Made by a program: the position numbers and the translations under genes | The notes under the pieces: generated by a model | Database searches by the model: none | Told to the model about the DNA's origin: nothing | The model's input: the letters and a program-made list of their open reading frames with translations, nothing else | NCBI RefSeq assembly: GCF_914767665.1 | Contig: NC_059502.1 | Coordinates: 44,503,812 to 44,567,811, forward strand | Direction of reading: 5' to 3' | DNA: 64,000 nucleotides | DNA from: Harmonia axyridis | Taxonomy: Eukaryota > Arthropoda > Insecta > Coleoptera > Coccinellidae | Shown: piece after piece, positions 14,583 through 26,437 of the stretch | Layout: each line of letters begins with the position of its first letter | Position numbering within the stretch: the first letter of the stretch is position 1

Positions 14583-16806
14583 TTGTTGATTTTCTTGGGC
14601 TCGGATGTCACGCAGGTAGCTGTAATCTCCCACGTGGTAAGGTCAATTGCTGCTGTAACCACAAATGCACGACTGACTTCTGTTGTTGATTTCATTCGTT
14701 TGTTATTTTCTTCAATGTTTCTCATTCTAACACTTTTCATCGTATTGCACAGGGACGAAAGCTTGACACGCGTGTCTAAGGAAACCACTTTGGTATAAGG
14801 GACTGTTCTTATTCCCTTCTTTTTGTTTAATGAACAATTATCCAAGTAAGCCATTCCACATTGTTGATTTTCTTGGACTCGGATGTCACGCAGGTAGCTA
14901 TAATCTCCCACGTGGTAAGGTCAATTGCTGCTGTAACCACAAATGCACGACTGACTTCTGTTGTTGATTTCATTCGTTTGTTATTTTCTTCAATGTTTCT
15001 CATTCTAACACTTTTCATCGTATTGCACAGGGACGAAAGCTTGACACGCGTGTCTAAGGAAACCACTTTGGTATAAGGGACTGTTCTTATTCCCTTCTTT
15101 TTGTTTAATGAACAATTATCCAAGTAAGCCATTCCACATTGTTGATTTTCTTGGACTCGGATGTCACGCAGGTAGCTTAAATCTCCCACGTGGTAAGGTC
15201 AATTGCTGCTGTAATCACAAATGCACGACTGACTTCTGTTGTTGATTTGATTTGTTTGTTATTTCCTTCAATGTTTCTCATTCTAACACTTCTCATCGTA
15301 TTGCACAGGGACGAAAGCTTGACACACGTGTCTATGGAAACCACATTGGTATAAGGGACTGTTCTTATTCCCTTCTTTTTGTTTAATGATCAATTATCCA
15401 AGTAAGCCATTCCACATTGTTGATTTTCTTCGACTCGGATGTCACGCAGGTAGCTTAAATCTCCCACGTGGTGAGGTCAATTGCTGCTGTAATCACAAAT
15501 GCACGACTGACTTCTGTTGTTGATTTCATTCGTTTGTTTTTTCCTTCTATGTTTCTCATTCTTACACTTTTCATCGTATTGCACAGGGACGAAAGCTTGA
15601 CACTCGTGTCTATGGAAACCACATTGGTATAAGGGACTGTTCTTATTCCCTTCTTTTTGTTTAATGAACAATTATCCAAGTAAGCCGTTCCATATTGTTG
15701 ATTTTCTTGGGCTCGGATGTCACGCAGGTAGCTGTAATCTCCCACGTGGTAAGGTCAATTGATGCTGTAACCACAAATGCACGACTGACTTCTGTTGTTG
15801 ATTTCATTCGTTTGTTATTTTCATCAATGTTTCTTATTCTAACACTTTTCATCGTATTGCACAGGGACGAAAGCTTGACACGCGTGTCTAAGGAAACCAC
15901 TTTGGTATAAGGGACTGTTCTTATTCCCTTCTTTTTGTTTAATGAACAATTATCTAAGTAAGCCATTCCACATTGTTGATTTTCTTGGACTCGGATGTCA
16001 CGCAGGTAGCTATAATCTCCCACGTGGTAAGGTCAATTGCTGCTGTTACCACAAATGCACGACTGACTTCTGTTGTTGATTTCATTCGTTTGTTATTTTC
16101 TTCAGTGTTTCTCATTCTAACACTTTTCATCGTATTGCACAGGGACGAAAGCTTGACACGCGTGTCTAAGGAAACCACTTCGGTATAAGGGACTGTTCTT
16201 ATTCCCTTCTTTTTGTTTAATGAACAATTATCCAAGTAAGCCATTCCACATTGTTGATTTTCTTGGACTCGGATGTCACGCAGGTAGCTTAAATCTCCCA
16301 CGTGGTAAGGTCAATTGCTGCTGTAATCACAAATGCACGACTGACTTCTGTTGTTGATTTGATTTGTTTGTTATTTCCTTCAATGTTTCTCATTCTAACA
16401 CTTCTCATCGTATTGCTCAGGAACGAAAGCTTGACACACGTGTCTATGGAAACCACATTGGTATAAGGGACTGTTCTTATTCCCTTCTTTTTGTTTAATG
16501 ATCAATTATCCAAGTAAGCCATTCCACATTGTTGATTTTCTTCGACTCGGATGTCACGCAGGTAGCTTAAATCTCCCACGTGGTGAGGTCAATTGCTGCT
16601 GTAATCACAAATGCACGACTGACTTCTGTTGTTGATTTCATTTGTTTGTTTTTTCCTCCTATGTTTCTTATTCTTACACTTTTCATCGTATTGCACAGGA
16701 ACGAAAGCTTGACACACGTGTCTAAGGAAACCACTTTGGTATAAGGGACTGTTCTTATTCTCTTTCCCTTGTTTAATCAACAATTATCCAAGTAGGCCAT
16801 TCCACA
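14583..16806 (+). repeat. Two 1112-bp higher-order repeat units (type 2)
   Basis: A second 4-monomer pattern: monomers at 14583, 14861, 15139, 15417 recur at 15695, 15973, 16251, 16529. Diagnostic variants are TTGGGCTCGG with GTAGCTGTAATC in the first monomer and GTAGCTTAAATC in the third and fourth. It shares the length but not the monomer set of the type 1 unit. Confidence 0.75.
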
Positions 16807-17918
16807 TTGTTGATTTTCTTGGACTCGGATGTCACGCAGGTAGCTATAATCTCCCATGTGGTAAGGTCAATTGCTGCTGTAACCACAAATGTACGACTGA
16901 CTTCTGTTGTTGATTTCATTTGTTTGTTATTTCCTTCAATGTTTCTCATTCTAACACTTTTCATCTTATTGCACAGGGACGAAAGCTTGACACACGTGTC
17001 TAAGGAAACCACTTTGGTATGAGGGACTGTTCTTATTTCCTTCTTTTTGTTCAATCAACAATTATCCAAGTAAACCATTCCACATTATCGATTTTCTTGG
17101 ACTCGGATGTCACGTAGGTAGCTATAATCTCACACGTGGTAAGGTCAATTGCTGCTGTAACCACAAATGCACGACTGACTTCTGTTGTTGATTTCATTTG
17201 TTTGTTATTTCCTTCAATGTTTCTCATTCTAACACTTTTCATCTTATTGCACAGGGACGAAAGCTTGACACACGTGTCTATGGAAACCACATTGGTATAA
17301 GGGACTGTTCTTACTTCATTCTTTCTGATTAATGATCAATTATCCAAGTAAGCCATTCCACATTGTAGATTTTCTTGGACTCGGATGTCACGCTGGTAGC
17401 TATAATCTCCCACGTGGTAAGGTCAATTGCTGCTGAAACCACAAATGCACGACTGACTTCTGTTGTTGATTTCATTTGTTTGTTATTTCCTTCAATGTTT
17501 CTCATTCTAACACTTCTCATCGTATTGCACAGCGACGAAAGCTTGACACACGTGTCTATGGAAACCACATTGGTATAAGACACTGTTCTTATTCCCTTCT
17601 TTCTGTATGATGATCAATTATCCAAGTAAGCCATTCCACATTGTTGATTTTTTTGGACTCGGATGTCACGCAGGTAGCTATAATCTCCCACGTGGTAAGG
17701 TCAATTGCTGCTGTAACCACAAATGCACGACTGACTTCTGTTGTTGATTTCATTCGTTTGTTATTTTCTTCAGTGTTTCTCATTCTAACACTTTTCATCG
17801 TATTGCACAGGGACGAAAGCTTGACACGCGTGTCTAAGGAAACCACTTCGGTATAAGGGACTGTTCTTATTCCCTTCTTTTTGTTTAATGAACAATTATC
17901 CAAGTAAGCCATTCCACA

Positions 17919-20900
17919 TTGTTGATTTTCTTGGACTCGGATGTCACGCAGGTAGCTATAATCTCCCACGTGGTAAGGTCAATTGCTGCTGTAACCACAA
18001 ATGCACGACTGACTTCTGTTGTTGATTTGATTTGTTTGTTATTTCCTTCAATGTTTCTCATTCTTACACTTTTCATCGTATTGCACAGGGACGAAAGCTT
18101 GACACTCGTGTCAATGGAAACCACATTGGTATAAGAGACTGTTCTTACTTCATTCATTCTGATTAATGATCAATTATCCAAGTAAGCCATTCCACATTGT
18201 TGATTTTCTTGGACTCGGATGTCACGCAGGTAGCTATAATCTCCCACGTGGTAAGGTCAATTGCTGCTGAAACCACAAATGCACGACTGACTTCTGTTGT
18301 TGATTTCATTTGTTTGTTATTTCCTTCAATGTTTCTCATTCTAACACTTTTCATCTTATTGCACAGGGACGAAAGCTTGACACACGTGTCTAAGGAAACC
18401 ACTTTGGTATAAGGGACTGTTCTTACTTCATTCTTTCTGTATAATGATCAATTATCCAAGTAAGCCATTCCACATTGTTGATTTTCTTGGACTCGGATGT
18501 CACGCAGGTAGCTTAAATCTCCCACGTGGTAAGGTCAATTGCTGCTGTAATCACAAATGCACGACTGACTTCTGTTGTTGATTTCATTTGTTTGTTTTTT
18601 CCTTCTATGTTTCTCATTCTTACACTTTTCATCGTATTGCACAGGGACGAAAGCTTGACACTCGTGTCAATGGAAACCACATTGGTATAAGGGACTGTTC
18701 TTACTTCATTCTTTCTGATTAATGATCAATTATCCAAGTAAGCCATTCCACATTGTTGATTTTCTTGGACTCGGATGTCACGCAGGTAGCTATAATCTCC
18801 CACGTGGTAAGGTCAATTGCTGCTGTAACCACAAATGCACGACTGACTTCTGTTGTTGATTTCATTTGTTTGTTATTTCCTTCAATGTTTCTCATTCTAA
18901 CACTTTTCATCTTATTGCACAGGGACGAAAGCTTGACACACGTGTCTAAGGAAACCACTTTGGTATGAGGGACTGTTCTTATTTCCTTCTTTTTGTTCAA
19001 TCAACAATTATCCAAGTAAACCATTCCACATTGTCGATTTTCTTGGACTCGGATGTCACGTAGGTAGCTATAATCTCCCACGTGGTAAGGTCAATTGCTG
19101 CTGTAACCACAAATGCACGACTGACTTCTGTTGTTGATTTCATTTGTTTGTTATTTCCTTCTATGTTTCTCATTCTAACACTTTTCATCGTATTGCACAG
19201 GGACGAAAGCTTGACACACGTGTCTAAGGAAACCACTTTGGTATAAGGGACTGTTCTTATTCCCTTCTTTTTGTTTAATGAACAATTATCCAAGTAAGCC
19301 ATTCCACATTGTTGATTTTCTTGGACTCGGATGACACGCGGGTAGCTATAATCTCCCACGTGGAAAGGTCAATTGCTGCTGTAACCACAATTGGATGGCT
19401 GACTTCTGTTGTTGATGTCATTTGTTTGTTATTTCCTTCAATGTTTCTCATTCTAACACTTCTCATCGTATTGCACAGCGACGAAAGCTTGGCACACGTG
19501 TCTATGGAAACCACATTGGTATAAGACACTGTTCTTATTCCCTTCTTTCTGTATGATGATCAATTATCCAAGTAAGCCATTCCACATTGTTGATTTTCTT
19601 GGACTCGGATGTCACGCAGGTAGCTATAATCTCCCACGTGGTAAGGTCAATTGCTGCTGTAACCACAAATGCACGACTGACTTCTGTTGTTGATTTGATT
19701 TGTTTGTTATTTCCTTCAATGTTTCTCATTCTTACACTTTTCATCGTATTGCACAGGGACGAAAGCTTGACACTCGTGTCAATGGAAACCACATTGGTAT
19801 AAGAGACTGTTCTTACTTCATTCTTTCTGATTAATGATCAATTATCCAAGTAAGCCATTCCACATTGTTGATTTTCTTGGACTCGGATGTCACGCAGGTA
19901 GCTATAATCTCCCACGTGGTAAGGTCAATTGCTGCTGAAACCACAAATGCACGACTGACTTCTGTTGTTGATTTCATTTGTTTGTTATTTCCTTCAATGT
20001 TTCTCATTCTAACACTTTTCATCTTATTGCACAGGGACGAAAGCTTGACACACGTGTCTAAGGAAACCACTTTGGTATAAGGGACTGTTCTTACTTCATT
20101 CTTTCTGTATAATGATCAATTATCCAAGTAAGCCATTCCACATTGTTGATTTTCTTGGACTCGGATGTCACGCAGGTAGCTTAAATCTCCCACGTGGTAA
20201 GGTCAATTGCTGCTGTAATCACAAATGCACGACTGACTTCTGTTGTTGATTTCATTTGTTTGTTTTTTCCTTCTATGTTTCTCATTCTTACACTTTTCAT
20301 CGTATTGCACAGGGACGAAAGCTTGACACTCGTGTCAATGGAAACCACATTGGTATAAGGGACTGTTCTTACTTCATTCTTTCTGATTAATGATCAATTA
20401 TCCAAGTAAGCCATTCCACATTGTTGATTTTCTTGGACTCGGATGTCACGCAGGTAGCTATAATCTCCCACGTGGTAAGGTCAATTGCTGCTGAAACCAC
20501 AAATGCACGACTGACTTCTGTTGTTGATTTCATTTGTTTGTTATTTCCTTCAATGTTTCTCATTCTAACACTTTTCATCTTATTGCACAGGGACGAAAGC
20601 TTGACACACGTGTCTAAGGAAACCACTTTGGTATGAGGGACTGTTCTTATTTCCTTCTTTTTGTTCAATCAACAATTATCCAAGTAAACCATTCCACATT
20701 GTCGATTTTCTTGGACTCGGATGTCACGTAGGTAGCTATAATCTCCCACGTGGTAAGGTCAATTGCTGCTGTAACCACAAATGCACGACTGACTTCTGTT
20801 GTTGATTTCATTTGATTGTTATTTCCTTCTATGTTTCTCATTCTAACACTTTTCATCGTATTGCACAGGGACGAAAGCTTGACACACGTGTCTAAGGAAA

Positions 20901-20976
20901 CCACTTTGGTATAAGGGACTGTTCTTATTCTCTTTTCTTTGTTTAATCAACAATTATCCAAGTAGGCCATTCCACA
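17919..20976 (+). repeat. Five-monomer segment repeated at 1668-bp offset
   Basis: Five consecutive monomers starting at 17919, 18197, 18475, 18753 and 19031 are matched by 19587, 19865, 20143, 20421 and 20699, an offset of 6 x 278 = 1668 bp. The sixth monomer differs (17641 against 19309), so this is a segment duplication rather than a strict 6-mer unit. Confidence 0.75.
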
Positions 20977-23200
20977 TTGTTGATTTTCTTGGACTCGGAT
21001 GTCACGCAGGTAGCTATAATCTCCCACGTGGTAAGGTCAATTGCTGCTGTAACCACAAATGCACGACTGACTTCTGTTGTTGATTTCATTTGTTTGTTAT
21101 TTCCTTCTATGTTCCTCATTCTAACACTTTTCATCGTATTGCACAGGGACGAAAGCTTGACACTCGTGTCTATGGAAACCACATTGGTATAAGGGACTGT
21201 TCTTACTTCATTCTTTCTGATTAATGATCAATTATCCAAGTAAGCCATTCCACATTGTAGATTTTCTTGGACTCGGATGTCACGCAGGTAGCTATAATCT
21301 CCCACGTGGTAAGGTCAATTGCTGCTGAAACCACAAATGCACGACTGACTTCTGTTGTTGATTTCATTTGTTTGTAATTTCCTTCAATGTTTCTCATTCT
21401 AACACTTTTCATCTTATTGCACAGGGACGAAAGCTTGACACACGTGTCTAAGGAAACCACTTTGGTATGAGGGACTGTTCTTATTCCCTTCTTTCTGTAT
21501 AATGATCAATTATCCAAGTAAGTCATTCCACATTGTTGATTTTCTTGGACTCGGATGTCACGCAGGTAGCTATAATCTCCCACGTGGTAAGGTCAATGTC
21601 TGCTGAAACCACAAATGCACGACTGACTTCTGTTGTTGATTTCATTTGTTTGATATTTCCTTCAATGTTTCTCATTCTAACACTTTTCATCGTATTGCAC
21701 ACGGACGAAAGCTTGACACACGTGTCTAAGGAAACCACTTTGGTATGAGGGACTGTTCTTATTCCCTTCTTTTTGTTCAATCAACAATTATCCAAGTAAA
21801 CCATTCCACATTGTCGATTTTCTTGGACTCGGATGTCACGTAGGTAGCTATAATCTCCCACGTGGTAAGGTCAATTGCTGCTGTAACCACAAATGCACGA
21901 CTGTCTTCTGTTGTTGATTTCATTTGTTTGTTATTTCCTTCTATGTTTCCCATTCTAACACTTTTCATCGAATTGCACAGGGACGAAAGCTTGACACACG
22001 TGTCTAAGGAAACCACTTTGGTATAAGGGACTGTTCTTATTCTCTTTTTTTTGTTTAATCAACAATTATCCAAGTAGGCCATTCCACATTGTTGATTATC
22101 TTGGACTCGGATGTCACGTAGGTAGCTATAATCTCCCACGTGGTAAGGTCAATTGCTGCTGTAACCACAAATGCACGACTGACTTCTGTTGTTGATTTCA
22201 TTTGTTTGTTATTTCCTACTATGTTTCTCATTCTAACACTTTTCATCGTATTGCACAGGGACGAAAGCTTGACACTCGTGTCTATGGAAACCACATTGGT
22301 ATAAGGGACTGTTCTTACTTCATTCTTTCTGATTAATGATCAATTATCCAAGTAAGCCATTCCACATTGTAGATTTTCTTGGACTCGGATGTCACGCAGG
22401 TAGCTATAATCTCCCACGTGGTAAGGTCAATTGCTGCTGAAACCACAAATGCACGACTGACTTCTGTTGTTGATTTCATTTGTTTGTAATTTCCTTCAAT
22501 GTTTCTCATTCTAACACTTTTCATCTTATTGCACAGGGACGAAAGCTTGACACACGTGTCTAAGGAAACCACTTTGGTATGAGGGACTGTTCTTATTCCC
22601 TTCTTTCTGTATAATGATCAATTATCCAAGTAAGTCATTCCACATTGTTGATTTTCTTGGACTCGGATGTCACGCAGGTAGCTATAATCTCCCAGGTGGT
22701 AAGGTCAATTGCTGCTGAAACCACAAATGCACGACTGACTTCTGTTGTTGATTTCATTTGTTTGATTTTTCCTTCAATGTTTCTCATTCTAACACTTTTC
22801 ATCGTATTGCACACGGACGAAAGCTTGACACACGTGTCTAAGGAAACCACTTTGGTATGAGGGACTGTTCTTATTCCCTTCTTTTTGTTCAATCAACAAT
22901 TATCCAAGTAAGCCATTCCACATTGTTGATTTTCTTGGACTCGAATGTCACGCAGGTAGCTATAATCTCCCACGTGGTAAGGTCAATTGCTGCTGTAACC
23001 ACAAATGCACGACTGTCTTCTGTTGTTGATTTCATTTGTTTGTTATTTCCTTCTATGTTTCCCATTCTTACACTTTTCATCGAATTGCACAGGGACGAAA
23101 GCTTGACACACGTGTCTAAGGAAACCACTTTGGTATAAGGGACTGTTCTTATTCTCTTTTTTTTGTTTAATCAACAATTATCCAAGTAGGCCATTCCACA
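20977..23200 (+). repeat. Two 1112-bp higher-order repeat units (type 1), second location
   Basis: Monomers 20977/21255/21533/21811 and 22089/22367/22645/22923 follow the type 1 order and match 6675-8898 at an offset of 14,302 bp (51 monomers plus the 124 bp of the composite). The match continues through 23201, 23479 and 23757 to the monomer carrying the retrotransposon, which corresponds to 9733. Confidence 0.8.
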
Positions 23201-24126
23201 TTGTTGATTATCTTGGACTCGGATGTCACGTAGGTAGCTATAATCTCCCACGTGGTAAGGTCAATTGCTGCTGTAACCACAAATGCACGACTGACTTCTG
23301 TTGTTGATTTCATTTGTTTGTTATTTCCTACTATGTTTCTCATTCTAACACTTTTCATCGTATTGCACAGGGACGAAAGCTTGACACACGTGTCTAAGGA
23401 AACCACTTTGGTATAAGGGACTGTTCTTATTCTCTTTCCTTTGTTTAATCAACAATTATCCAAGTAGGCCATTCCACATTGTTGATTTTCTTGGACTCGG
23501 ATGTCACGCAGGTAGCTATAATCTCCCACGTGGTAAGGTCAATTGCTGCTGTAACCACAAATGCACGACTGACTTCTGTTGTTGATTTCATTTGTTTGTT
23601 ATTTCCTTCTATGTTTCTCATTCTAACACTTTTCATCGTATTGCACAGGGACGAAAGCTTGACACACGTGTCTAAGGAAACCACTTTGGTATAAGGGACT
23701 GTTCTTATTCCCTTCTTTTTGTTTAATGAACAATTATCCAAGTAAGCCATTTTACATTGTTGATTTTCTTGGACTCGGATGACACGCGGGTAGCTATAAT
23801 CTCCCACGTGGTAAGGTCAATTGCTGCTGTAACCACAAATGCACGACTGACTTCTGTTGTTGATTTCATTTGTTTGTTATTTCCTTCTATGTTTCTCATT
23901 CTAACACTTTTCATCGTATTGCACAGGGACGAAAGCTTGACACACGTGTCTATGGAAACCACATTGGTATAAGACACTGTTCTTATTCCCTTCTTTCTGT
24001 ATGATGATCAATTATCCAAGTAAGCCATTCCACATTGTTGATTTTCTTGGACTCGGATGACAAGCAGGTAGCTATAATCTTTAACGTGGTAAGGTCAATT
24101 GCTGCTGTAACCATAAATGCACGACT

Positions 24127-24130
24127 GACT
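24127..24130. other. Target-site duplication GACT (left)
   Basis: The satellite reads ...CGACTGACT up to 24130, where the element starts with TGTAA. The same GACT follows the element at 31754-31757, after which the satellite continues with TCTGTTG. A 4-bp duplication is normal for Ty3/gypsy integrases. Confidence 0.85.
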
Positions 24131-24800
24131 TGTAACGATTCAACGGACCGTATATAATTTTGCCCAGCTCATGTTTAAGAAACGCCACTGATCCCCGATG
24201 TAATTTATCGAACACTATCGATTCTCATATTTGATACAGAGAGTGCGCGGAGATTGTCGTTCAATGTGGAAATTTTTCAGATTTCAGCTGAAAGAGGATC
24301 ATTATGAATTTGACGACTGATTGAAAACAGGTGGAGAGTGAGTATTTTTTGGTGGCTTTACGTATGGTTGAGTACCTTAATATTAGATATTGAATATTAC
24401 TTAATTATTTCTTTGAATAACAGTAATTCTATCTAACGATTTGATATCTGATAGTTTAATTTGATATTCCATTGTCTCTTTTCTTTTTTTCTCTTAACAC
24501 ACAGTAGTGTATATTTTTTTTAAATAGTTTTAATATATTTGAAAAATTTAATTCGTTTTATTTCTTAACACTATGCAAGATCTTTCTTATCTATCTCCCG
24601 TTTCTCTTACTTAACTTCATTTTTTTTTATCATCTCTATTAATATTTTTTTTTAGAAATTTCATTTTTATGAAATTTGGTTTACTTTAGTAAGCCTGGCG
24701 CCCAACAATTAATTAGTCAAGTTAACAAGTTCATTTGGTGCCCACACCCTCACCGTATCAACTGAGCAGCCGACAGGCATACGTGTGATTTCACTTTACA
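24131..24800 (+). repeat. 5' LTR
   Basis: 670 bp, TGTAACG...CTTTACA, with 5-bp inverted ends TGTAA/TTACA. It matches the start of the 3' LTR at 30032 almost base for base up to about 24510, then resumes matching after that LTR's 813-bp extra block. Its last 105 bp contain a primer-site look-alike, TGGCGCCCAAC at 24696-24706. Confidence 0.9.
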
Positions 24801-24804
24801 CAAT

Positions 24805-24822
24805 TGGCGCCCAACGCGGTGC
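24805..24822 (+). promoter_or_regulatory. Primer-binding site, tRNA-Lys type
   Basis: TGGCGCCCAACG starts 5 bases after the LTR end, the usual position for minus-strand primer binding. The first 12 bases complement the 3' end of an insect tRNA-Lys (CCA plus acceptor stem), as remembered for gypsy-type elements. The following bases (CGGTGCCC) fit that tRNA less well. The tRNA identity is from family knowledge, not from a search. Confidence 0.75.
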
Positions 24823-25067
24823 CCTCAAGGGGTGCGTTGGCTTGACATAATTTTTTTTCTTTTCTAAATCTTGCTGAGTGGAAATTTTTTGTTATACATT
24901 TGATCCGACAGAATTTGGTACATTGTTATTCAGTACTAATATTTTTTCGTATTCACATTTCTATACCATATTGAACGACCATCTTTCTCTTTAAATTCAC
25001 TTTTCTTATTTTATATTTTCGCTTTTTCACACTAATTTCGTTACTGATTTCTATAATTTGATAAAGT

Positions 25068-26437
25068 ATGAATCCCAATCATTTGAAGGCCTATGAATTG
25101 GTCTATGAAATTAAAATTCACGGTGTTGAACCAACTGCCGATGTTGAAAGTAAGAGGAAAGTTTTGAGAGGGCTTCTGAGCCAAGAAAAGGCAAATCGTA
25201 GTTTTTATATCGTAACAAATCCCTATACTCATGACCAGGATGTAACTGAAATGAAAGAAACTATTAAAGATCTTAAAGATATTATTTCTAAATTCGGTGG
25301 AACTAAGGATGATCCTATCTTTCATAGAGTATCGAGTCGTTTAGCTCACTTGTCGAATCGTTTGGCCATGCTTGTTGCAGAGGAGGATGCCGAAATCTTG
25401 GCAAAGAAGGAAATTCAGTATGAGGTGTTAGAGTTAGAGGCAGATCTCGATTTAAAAATTTCTCCAGCTAGAACTTCTACTCCAACTGAGAAGAATGCTC
25501 CTGTCAACTAGGCTAGTCCTTCGAATAGTAGGTTCGTTCCTCCCTATAAATGGAATATTTATTTCACAGGTTCTGTTAAGGATGAGTCAGTTACTTCATT
25601 CTTGGAAAAGGTGGAACTATTGAGACAAGCTAGAGGTGTGTCCGAACAGGAGTTATTTCAGTCTGCTTGCGATCTGTTCAGAGGTTCTGCGTGGACGTGG
25701 TTTGTGAATAATAGATGCAAGTTTCAAAATTGGGGTGAATTGGTCAAGGAGTTGAAAAAAGATTTCCTTCCATACTTTTATGAAGAAGATTTAGAGCAAG
25801 AAATCAATTCCAGAACTCAAGGTTGTAATGAGCGAGTTTCTTTGTATATTTCTTCAATGGAGGGTCTTTTTAACAGGTTAACTGCCAAGCCAGATGAGGA
25901 GATCAGAGTTAGGAAAATTCGCCGAAATTTGTTGCCTTTTTATATTTCAGGATTAGCGTTGTATAGTCCCAAGACTGTGAGTGAGTTGTCTGACTTTGCA
26001 AGAAGTTGGAAGAGTCTCGAATATGGGCTGATCGCTACAGAGCCCCTTCGAATCATGATGCTGGCCTATTGGAACCAGATCTCAGTAGACCCTTGCCGGA
26101 ATCAAACTTTTCATCCCCAAGTCACCGACCAAATTTCCAAAAAAATAATATCTCCACTAATATATCTATAGTATCTAATTCTCAATGTTGGAACTGTGGT
26201 TTAACTGGTCATAATTATCCTCAATGTCGAAAACCTAGAACTGTTTTTTGTTATGGTTGTGGTCTAAAAAATACCGTTAAATCTAGGTGTAATAATTGCA
26301 ATTCAAAAAACGTAAATCGGGGTGGCGAAAAACTGAACGTCGTCACCAGTCGAGAAACCAAAAGTTCAGTAAATCGGCCATCAGCCAGTCACACTTCAAC
26401 CCAATCGAAGGGGAGAAAAAACACCCAGAACCAGTAG
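25068..26437 (+). pseudogene. gag of the Ty3/gypsy element (broken)
   Basis: Gag is the structural protein that assembles the retrotransposon particle and packages its RNA. The first ATG after the leader is at 25068. The frame runs 147 codons to a TAG at 25509-25511, then continues open in the same frame to about 26003, through a region with the tryptophan- and leucine-rich look of a gypsy capsid. Near 26003 one base appears to be missing, and the reading moves to the frame that ends at 26435-26437. That last part carries a zinc knuckle CX2CX4HX4C (CWNC...H...C, about 26187-26230) and a second knuckle in which the histidine is replaced by threonine. As it stands it cannot make full Gag without readthrough of the TAG and a frame change. 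The TAG could be a suppressed codon, but the single-base loss looks like plain decay. Confidence 0.85.

Larger units (their letters stand above)
1..24130 (+). repeat. 278-bp satellite array, block 1
   Basis: Head-to-tail monomers of a 278-bp satellite, about 86 copies. Landmarks recur at 281, 559, 837, 1115 and so on with no indel until the composite monomer at 11957, then from 12359 to 24035 again in exact 278-bp steps. Each monomer carries one HindIII site (AAGCTT), an E-box palindrome CCACGTGG, a second palindrome GACAC(AC or GC)GTGTC and T-rich stretches. Substitution differences between monomers are common. Open frames of 71-126 codons occur on both strands in most monomers, but 278 is not a multiple of 3 and no family is recognisable, so I do not call genes. 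The right edge is the retrotransposon insertion. Confidence 0.97.

Noticed and set aside
281..24000. About 170 small frames in the satellite as genes
   Set aside because: They repeat with the 278-bp period on both strands, shift frame at each monomer and match no family I know. They are listed as part of the satellite.
1..24130. CRISPR array or CENP-B box in the repeats
   Set aside because: No repeat-spacer alternation exists, and I saw no convincing CENP-B box in the monomer.
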